From contig NZ_JAHRIB010000178.1 of the NCBI RefSeq assembly GCF_019090165.1, forward strand, positions 124,001-188,000: a stretch of DNA of 64,000 nt. The letters are read 5' to 3'. Numbering within the stretch: position 1 is the stretch's first letter; every line of letters starts with the position of its first letter. This document shows, in pieces, positions 59,068 through 64,000 of this stretch. Below the pieces are notes generated by a model. That model saw nothing but the letters and a program-made list of their open reading frames with translations, was not told where the DNA came from and searched no databases. The translations under genes and the position numbers were made by a program. This DNA is from Streptomyces sp. BV286. GTDB taxonomy: Bacteria; Actinomycetota; Actinomycetes; Streptomycetales; Streptomycetaceae.

Positions 59068-59934
59068 ATGGACAGCAGCGAGTACGACGAGCACCCGGCG
59101 ATTGTCAGAGTCCCGAAGGGCGCGCGTCTCACGCAGTCGAGGAAGACCGAGGGCGCTTATCGCGGCATGACACGTGACCCCGACACCAATCAGGTGGGTC
59201 AAGCCGAGATCTTCTTGAAGGAGAACGAGCCGGATCCGGGGGCGACGTACCCGCAGGGTTATCCCGACGCTGACCGGCACGAGTCGGAGGCCCAAGCGCA
59301 GGAGCGTCGAGAGAACGCGGAGTTCCTCGCCGAGGTGCTCGTCCAGATCGGCCTCAGATTGGCGGAGAAGGCCGCGCCGCACGTCAGGAAGTGGTGGAAC
59401 GAACAAGCGCTTCCGGCAATGAAGGCCAAGTGGACCAACCAAGCGCTCCCGTCCGTGAAAGCGAAGTGGAGCAGCGTGACACGAAGCCGCACGAGTGACC
59501 GCCGGGCTGAGGCTGCGGAGGGCCTGGAAGTCGACACCGTCTCAGGCGATCAGCGGACGACCATGAGCGGCGCGGAGGCACGGAAGCGGCTCGCTGAGGC
59601 TGTGCTGACCAGGATATACAGCGATGGGCAGCTACGGCTGGTGCGCAACGCCCGGGTCGTGGACGAGGGGGAGGACGGTCCGGTGGAGCTGGCGACGGAC
59701 GATCTCACGCCTCAGCGCATCGGGGAATACGTCGCGTTGATGCTCGAAGCGAACCCTTCACTGCTCGGCAAGGACACCCTGGCCGAACTCGGGCAGCTCG
59801 TCGCGAAAATTCGAGCCGACGGCGGCTACGGTCCCATCCCGAGAGCGGAAGGTGTGCTGCCGCACGACGGCTCTCCGTCTCAACTGATCTGGTCGCCGCA
59901 GGTCGCACCCCTTACCCCGGATCAGATCCATTGA
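59068..59934 (+). CDS. Uncharacterised protein with a helical middle
   Basis: A 288-residue protein from ATG 59068 (GAGGTGGGG just upstream). It begins MDSSEYDEHPAIVRVPKGAR and contains a Trp/Lys-rich repeat, KWWNEQALPAMKAKWTNQALPSVKAKW, in which a 12-residue unit occurs about twice. The C-terminal half (GAEARKRLAEAVLTRIYSDG on) is helical. No known domain was recognised. Membrane or signal segments are absent. Confidence 0.6.
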   Translation: MDSSEYDEHPAIVRVPKGARLTQSRKTEGAYRGMTRDPDTNQVGQAEIFLKENEPDPGATYPQGYPDADRHESEAQAQERRENAEFLAEVLVQIGLRLAEKAAPHVRKWWNEQALPAMKAKWTNQALPSVKAKWSSVTRSRTSDRRAEAAEGLEVDTVSGDQRTTMSGAEARKRLAEAVLTRIYSDGQLRLVRNARVVDEGEDGPVELATDDLTPQRIGEYVALMLEANPSLLGKDTLAELGQLVAKIRADGGYGPIPRAEGVLPHDGSPSQLIWSPQVAPLTPDQIH

Positions 59935-59992
59935 GACGGGACACGACTCGCCGACATCCAATCTGGTCGACCCAGGTCAGCAGCTCGCACAC

Positions 59993-60088
59993 GACTAACT
60001 TCGTTGTCAAAGGACAGAACTGGTGTCTGTTGACAGGGAAGTTAGTCCGACGGAAGCCGCTGACCTGCTCGGACTAGCTTCGCTGTCT
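59993..60088. repeat. Three near-identical 17-18-bp repeats, one inverted
   Basis: GACTAACTTCGTTGTCAA (59993-60010), its inverted form TTGACAGGGAAGTTAGTC (60030-60047) and GACTAGCTTCGCTGTCT (60072-60088) share the pattern GACTARCTTCNNTGTC. They lie in a 460-base gene-free stretch (59935-60395) between two genes. Such a cluster is typical of an operator, recombinase or plasmid-type binding array; no partner protein is known. Confidence 0.7.
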
Positions 60089-60395
60089 ATGCAGTCGAGT
60101 GACTCCGCTGCGTTCCGGGCCCTGCGATGTACGGCGCCTGGTTTGCGCGGCTGTCCCTGACAAGCGATCTTGACCGTTTACCAGGTGATCTTGATCGCCG
60201 TATCCGTTCTCTTGATCTGCCACCGTGAGCCAAGTCGTGTTGGCTACCGTCCCGCGATGAAGTCACAGGTCGCCGAAACCACCGAAGCTTGTAGCTGCCC
60301 CGCAAAGGGCACAACCGGGTTCTGAAGTGGCTGGCCCTACCGCACGTCCCTCGGCGACGGGCACTTCCGACCGCTCCACTGCTACGGTCGCCTCC
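60089..60395. other. Remainder of the spacer before the APH-like gene
   Basis: No gene is assigned here. The sequence is moderately GC-rich and includes a degenerate CTTGATCTG/CTTGATCGC pair. The promoter of the APH-like gene should be in this stretch. A GTG at 60327 in frame with that gene gives a longer, less protein-like N-terminus. Confidence 0.4.
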
Positions 60396-61253
60396 ATGAC
60401 GCTCTCGGTCTCCACGGGTCAGGCTGTTGATCTACGAGTGCAGCAGGTGGACGAGGTTCTTAGTCGCGTCGAGCGATCTCTGCAGGTGCACTTGCTCCCG
60501 GACACGGTGGTGCGCAAACGCCGATCCGTGGGAGCCAGGACGGTCCGCGACACCTGGGTGCGGATCGAGCGGCGCTCGCTCGAGAGGATCCCCGATCAGG
60601 GATGGAACGGCACCGAAAGTGCCGCACGTCTAGAGGGCATCGCCCAGCCTGAGTGGCACGGATGTGTGGTCTGGCGGGACATGGACGAGCCGGCGATGTG
60701 GCGGGCCGACGAAACCGGCCTCCTGCCGGGGGCTCCCGTCGGAAGCGCCATCTTGAGTGAGGCCCCGGAGCTGACGGACGACTGGTGGGAGGCGTTGAAC
60801 GCCTCGTTGGACGTTCTGTCGGCACAGGCCACCAGGCGGATCGCCACACCGGACTCCAACACCATCACGCAGGCCCTCGTCACCGAGTCCATCCGCGGGG
60901 TCTTCTCCGGCGACTTCGATACAACTGTGGAGCGGTGGGTGCCGGCCCACGCTGACCTGAACTGGGCCAACATGACGGCTCCAACGTTCAGTCTCTTCGA
61001 CTGGGAGGACTGGGGAAGCGCGCCGCTGGGGCTGGATTCGTCTTCCCTGTGGGCGAGTTCTCTTGCGGTCCCGGCTCTGGCCGATCGTGTGAGGCGCGAG
61101 CGCCGGTCAGACTTCGAGAGCCGGGACGGCAAGTTGATGACGTTGTTCGCCTGTTCGAAGATCCTCGGGCCGTACGCGCACCCGGAGGACCCTCGGCTGG
61201 AACCCGCCCGGCGCATGGCTGAGCAGGTCATCGAGGAGCTTCAGGCGGGCTGA
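60396..61253 (+). CDS. Aminoglycoside-phosphotransferase-like (APH-family) kinase
   Basis: A 285-residue protein of the APH/choline-kinase fold. The catalytic loop AHADLNWANM (about residues 188-197) and the metal-binding LFDWEDWG (about 203-210) are present; the N-terminal lobe has VVRKRRSVGARTV with a possible ATP-contact Lys. Substrate is unknown: antibiotics, sugars, peptides or tRNA-linked groups are all possible for this fold. ATG 60396 was chosen where protein-like sequence begins. The 3' end overlaps the convergent aldo/keto reductase by 13 bases. Confidence 0.78.
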   Translation: MTLSVSTGQAVDLRVQQVDEVLSRVERSLQVHLLPDTVVRKRRSVGARTVRDTWVRIERRSLERIPDQGWNGTESAARLEGIAQPEWHGCVVWRDMDEPAMWRADETGLLPGAPVGSAILSEAPELTDDWWEALNASLDVLSAQATRRIATPDSNTITQALVTESIRGVFSGDFDTTVERWVPAHADLNWANMTAPTFSLFDWEDWGSAPLGLDSSSLWASSLAVPALADRVRRERRSDFESRDGKLMTLFACSKILGPYAHPEDPRLEPARRMAEQVIEELQAG

Positions 61254-62098
61254 GCGCGTGAGAGGTCTCGGAGGAGGCTCCGGTATTCCTGGACGGTCCG
61301 CTCGTCGACCCCACCCGCCAGGGCGCCGACGAGTTCGCCGAGATGGGCGGGCTCATCGGTCCCCACGGCGACGGTGCCGACCCGCGGGAGGTGGTAGGCG
61401 GCTCTGAACGCTGCCTGTACGCGGGATAGTCGGCTGTCGTCCCGGAGGAAGACGCGTGGGTCGATCCTGTCCCACACCGGAGTGCTGGTACTGCCCCCGA
61501 AAGGACTCATCCCCCACACCTCGCCGCCCTCCAGGCCCCATGCCTCGGTGAGGGCATCCGCAGCGTCCAGCGTCCTGTCTCCTACCAGCAAGCCGGCGCG
61601 GACCATGAGGACCGCCGGCCTCGGTGCGGTCGTGTCGATCAGGCTCAGCAGCGGTGACGGGTCCCAGGACGCGACGCCCCAGGCGGCGCAGAGTCCCTTC
61701 TCCACGGCCGCGTCGAGAGTGGCGCACGCCTGTACCAGCGCGTCCTGGTTATGAGGGGCGGCTGCACAGAGCGAATGCTCCGGGTTGTGCAGGAACACCA
61801 GGTCCGGCTCCCGCCCGAGGTCCTCGGCGGCCTGTTCCATGGCCGCGTGCAGACGTACGGGGTCCAAGGAATGCTCCGCCCCGCCCGGTGCCGGAAAGTA
61901 GCCCACCTTCGTGGAGACGGTGAACTTCGGCAGCAAGTCGCTGGCCGTTTGCGCCAGGACCTGATGCGAACGGAAGCCGAGGTAGTTGGTGCTGGTGTCG
62001 AGTGCCGTGACGCCGAGGTCGAGCGCCCCGGTCAGGAGTCGGCGTTCGTGACGAGACCGGTGTAGCCCGAGGACAACTCGGGGGTCAGTACTGCGCAC
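61241..62098 (-). CDS. Aldo/keto reductase
   Basis: A 285-residue NADPH-dependent aldo/keto reductase. The catalytic tetrad can be seen: Asp and Tyr in VTALDTSTNYLGF (about residues 29-41), Lys in VSTKVGYFP and His in VFLHNPEHS. The C-terminal cofactor-binding region is GTVAVGTDEPAHLGEL. The GTG at 62098 has a strong GGAGGAG just upstream and overlaps the end of the JmjC gene by 67 bases, so its translation depends on the upstream gene. Substrate is not known; in this operon it may reduce a product of the oxygenase. Confidence 0.85.
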   Translation of the reverse strand: MRSTDPRVVLGLHRSRHERRLLTGALDLGVTALDTSTNYLGFRSHQVLAQTASDLLPKFTVSTKVGYFPAPGGAEHSLDPVRLHAAMEQAAEDLGREPDLVFLHNPEHSLCAAAPHNQDALVQACATLDAAVEKGLCAAWGVASWDPSPLLSLIDTTAPRPAVLMVRAGLLVGDRTLDAADALTEAWGLEGGEVWGMSPFGGSTSTPVWDRIDPRVFLRDDSRLSRVQAAFRAAYHLPRVGTVAVGTDEPAHLGELVGALAGGVDERTVQEYRSLLRDLSRAQPA

Positions 62099-63228
62099 AG
62101 CTCCTCCTTCACCAGAATCTCGGCGACCTCCGCCACTTCGGCCCCGGCGACGGCCGCGGCCTGTTCCAGCTCTACCGGCCTGCCGCTCAGCAGCAGACGC
62201 AGAGCGGGCAGTGCCTTGGCCGCGAGGGTGAGCTTCTTCCCTGAGGCCACGATGTCGACGGTCTCTCCGTGCTCCTGAATCTGGGGCGGGAAATGGGTGG
62301 TGCACACCACGGCGTCGAGCGGCCCGAGTATGTCGAGGAACGGCACGTGCCGGGGCAGGGTCGTCGCCTGCTCGTATGCGTCGAAGAAGTCGGCCGGCGG
62401 GCGCTCGCTGATCAGCTGGGCGGCGGCCTCGGTCAGGGCTTCGCTGCCGGTTCCGTGCCGCCGGTCGAGGTCGTGGCGGAAGATCTCGCGCTCACGGCAC
62501 CAGTCGGCCAGCCACGCGAGCCAGCTCGCCCCTGTGCGCTTGGTGATGCCGAACGTGACGTGAAGGCTCTTGCCGGAGCCGCTACCGGTCCGTGTCGCCT
62601 GGTGCCAGTGGCCCCGCGGAATGTGCATGACGTCGCCGGTCCGCATCAGGCCGGACCAGATGATCTCGTCGCTCGGAGTGCTGTTGGGGTCGGCGTCCCG
62701 GTACATCGGTACCGCGCGGGAGGTCGCGCGGACCTCCCACTCCTTCTCACCGGCCAGCTGGACGATGACGACATCGTGGTCGTCCCAGTGCAGGGGGAAG
62801 CCGGAGGCGTCGTTCGTCGTCAGGTACGCGTTGACCTGAACTCGCTCGCGGGACCACCACTGCAGGGCCCGGCAGGCGACCTCCATCGTCGGATCGAAGA
62901 CGTTGGCCTGATCCATGATCACCGTCGCGCCTTCGCCCAGGAGCCTGCCCAGGCTGCGCACGTTGACCATGGAGATGCTCTGGCCGCGGGGGCTGACGCT
63001 GTCGGTGTAGTAGATGGCCGGATGGACCTCCTCGCCCTTCTGGAAGCACCGGAACTGCGGGCGGTTCAGGCTCCTGCGCATCGCTACGTCAAGCAGGCGG
63101 TTCGGGGTCATGATGCGGGAGACGAGTGCGGGGTCGTCCATGCTCCCGCGTACGAAGTCCTTGCCGAGTTCTTCGGCTCCAGTCCATCCGAGCGCTGCCT
63201 CGATGGCGCTGATCAACCGGTGTTCCAT
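62032..63228 (-). CDS. JmjC/cupin-4 oxygenase with C-terminal winged helix (ROX-like)
   Basis: A 398-residue Fe(II)/2-oxoglutarate-type oxygenase. The cupin core has the iron-binding HWDDHD motif (HxD, about residues 168-170), then VIVQLAGEKEWEVR, and GDVMHIPRGHWHQATRTG supplies the later His (about 229). The C-terminal part (PALRLLLSGRPVELEQAAAV and after) looks like the winged helix of ROX ribosomal hydroxylases such as YcfD, which hydroxylate protein or peptide side chains. ATG at 63228 has GGAGGACG upstream. It is the second gene of the operon, 85 bases after the small peptide gene. Confidence 0.87.
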   Translation of the reverse strand: MEHRLISAIEAALGWTGAEELGKDFVRGSMDDPALVSRIMTPNRLLDVAMRRSLNRPQFRCFQKGEEVHPAIYYTDSVSPRGQSISMVNVRSLGRLLGEGATVIMDQANVFDPTMEVACRALQWWSRERVQVNAYLTTNDASGFPLHWDDHDVVIVQLAGEKEWEVRATSRAVPMYRDADPNSTPSDEIIWSGLMRTGDVMHIPRGHWHQATRTGSGSGKSLHVTFGITKRTGASWLAWLADWCREREIFRHDLDRRHGTGSEALTEAAAQLISERPPADFFDAYEQATTLPRHVPFLDILGPLDAVVCTTHFPPQIQEHGETVDIVASGKKLTLAAKALPALRLLLSGRPVELEQAAAVAGAEVAEVAEILVKEELCAVLTPELSSGYTGLVTNADS

Positions 63229-63313
63229 CGTGCGTCCTCCATGGGTTCGACCACTGATGCGGACACGGTGAGGGTCGGTGCGGCCGACCACGCCGGCCCT
63301 CACCGCTTGGTGC

Positions 63314-63481
63314 CTACTCGCTGTCGTGCAGGTTGCCGTCGCCGCCCGGCCACGGCGCGTCGCCGGAACTGCCCTGGTTGTCCGACCGGAGGCTGTCGTA
63401 GCGGTCGTGGACGGCGGTCAGCTCTTTCACCGCCACCAGGAGGCTGCTCCGGGCCGGAGGCGGTGTCGTGGGCTCGGTCAC
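63314..63481 (-). CDS. 55-residue peptide, candidate RiPP precursor or substrate
   Basis: A GTG at 63481 with AAGGAAGGAG six bases upstream starts a frame of 55 residues ending in TAG at 63314. It begins (M)TEPTTPPPARSSLLVAVKEL, has a helix-like middle (TAVHDRYDSLRSDN) and a short C-terminus rich in Gly, Asp and Ser with one Trp (QGSSGDAPWPGGDGNLHDSE). A conserved-looking helical leader plus a small polar tail is the layout of a RiPP precursor. The neighbouring oxygenase, reductase and kinase are enzymes of the kind that modify peptides. No known family was recognised; a structural small protein is the alternative. Confidence 0.65.
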   Translation of the reverse strand: MTEPTTPPPARSSLLVAVKELTAVHDRYDSLRSDNQGSSGDAPWPGGDGNLHDSE

Positions 63482-63504
63482 CTCGTGCTCCTTCCTTTTC
63501 GGTT

Positions 63505-63578
63505 CTCCCGCTGGGATTCCGACGGGAGGTCGATGGCCGCCCCACGGCTATGGGAGGAGGGGGTTGCCGTGGGGCGGC
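63505..63578 (-). terminator. Double hairpin in the leader of the peptide operon
   Basis: GCCGCCCCACGGC (63536-63548) and GCCGTGGGGCGGC (63566-63578) form a perfect 13-bp stem; CTCCCG (63505-63510) and CGGGAG (63523-63528) form a 6-bp stem next to it. They lie between the preceding gene and the peptide gene. The larger is a likely terminator of the preceding gene; the pair could also attenuate the peptide operon. Confidence 0.65.
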
Positions 63579-63634
63579 GGTCATTGGGCGCGCGATGAGC
63601 TGCAGTCCGGCGCCACCGGACAGGGCAGGTCAGG

Positions 63635-63952
63635 TCAGCGGTCAATCGGCAGACCGTCGGCGTCCTCGCGCATGTTGATCTCCAGAACGCGCTGGTCCAG
63701 TTCGTACAAGCACGCACGGCAGGCGTAGAGGGCCGCGTGCAGGCCGCTCGACCGGACGGGCCCGATCCACGTCACCTCGACGTCGTCACGTCCGCACCAC
63801 AGCCAGCACTCGCCGCGGGCCTGCCATTCGTGGCGATCCCATAGCGTGTAGTCAGTGGGCTCCCTGGTGACGGGGTCGATGTCGCGGCGGGTAGGCCGGA
63901 AGACCACGTCGGGATCAGGAAGCGGATTCGCTCGTAAAGCGTGCCGCCCCAT
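63635..63952 (-). CDS. Uncharacterised protein with possible zinc-ribbon Cys pairs
   Basis: A 105-residue protein, MGRHALRANPLPDPDVVFRP..., with acidic and aromatic content, ECWLWCGRDD and YACRACLYELD (two Cys pairs that could bind zinc) and a C-terminal helix. The ATG at 63952 overlaps the stop of the previous frame in a TGATG, which decides this start over a GTG three bases earlier. No function known; it precedes the peptide operon on the same strand. Confidence 0.65.
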   Translation of the reverse strand: MGRHALRANPLPDPDVVFRPTRRDIDPVTREPTDYTLWDRHEWQARGECWLWCGRDDVEVTWIGPVRSSGLHAALYACRACLYELDQRVLEINMREDADGLPIDR

Positions 63953-64000
63953 CACGCGACCGCCAGGGAGAGCGACTCAGGCTCGGCTCCCACGCCCTGC
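63952..64000 (-). CDS. C-terminal end of a gene running off the right edge
   Basis: The last 49 bases encode, on the minus strand, the C-terminus QGVGAEPESLSLAVA before a TGA that overlaps the next gene's ATG. Only 15 residues are seen, so no function can be given; the overlap suggests a real coupled gene. Confidence 0.45.
   Translation of the reverse strand, partial: QGVGAEPESLSLAVA

Overview
The window is high-GC actinobacterial DNA, almost certainly from a Streptomyces chromosome. Codons end in G or C almost everywhere, GTG starts are common, and the order of marker genes (hppA, the bldG operon, a tad pilus-type cluster, the 6C small RNA, acs, nhaA, marP-like protease, nth, crp, two ArsA ATPases, wblA, a class A PBP, a GatB/YqeY protein, tRNA-Pro) is the order I remember for the S. 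coelicolor core around SCO3547 to SCO3584. That identification rests on recognised proteins and order, not on a database search.

Core part, 1 to about 39.7 kb. The left edge holds the 5' end of the membrane pyrophosphatase hppA, then the developmental anti-anti-sigma gene bldG with its partner anti-sigma gene, and a DEAD/DEAH helicase with a C-terminal Cys-rich domain. A compact minus-strand operon (5017-10465) encodes a Tad/Flp-type secretion or pilus machine: CpaE-like ATPase, TadA, TadB, TadC, a small DUF4244 pilin-like protein, TadE and a second TadE-like protein. The 6C RNA lies between this operon and a HAD phosphatase. Next come a protein with a degenerate Fic-like motif, a polysaccharide-deacetylase-like lipoprotein, a SulP transporter fused to a beta-carbonic anhydrase, acetyl-CoA synthetase, NhaA, a holin-family membrane protein with an alpha/beta hydrolase, a membrane serine protease, NUDIX hydrolases, endonuclease III with a histone-like N-terminal tail, the Crp regulator, RidA, paired ArsA ATPases, WblA and a penicillin-binding protein.

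Accessory part, about 39.7 kb to the right edge. tRNA-Pro(CGG) is followed by a terminator and by paired GGGAGCC/GGCTCCC sites that look like integrase arm sites, so the tRNA is probably the left attachment site of an integrated element. The tRNA-proximal cargo has two CoiA-like nuclease proteins and two uncharacterised proteins. It is followed by a tyrosine integrase carrying an inserted LacI-type helix-turn-helix, an excisionase, an XRE regulator broken by an in-frame stop, a replication pair (initiator-like protein and DnaC/IstB-like ATPase, the latter with an apparent CTG start), a DUF2637 membrane protein, MobC and a relaxase. This is the layout of an integrative and mobilisable element without its own visible conjugative pump. 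Further right are a frameshifted small lipoprotein, a DUF317 protein, an FRG-domain protein, a nucleoside deoxyribosyltransferase-like protein and an uncharacterised protein. No right attachment site and no return to core genes was found before 64 kb.

The last 4 kb hold the most interesting group. A 55-residue ORF with a strong ribosome binding site (63314-63481, minus strand) stands directly upstream of a JmjC/cupin oxygenase with a winged-helix tail and an overlapping aldo/keto reductase, and it faces an APH-like kinase gene. This looks like a small, possibly undescribed RiPP-type or peptide/protein-hydroxylation system; the peptide's role is inference.
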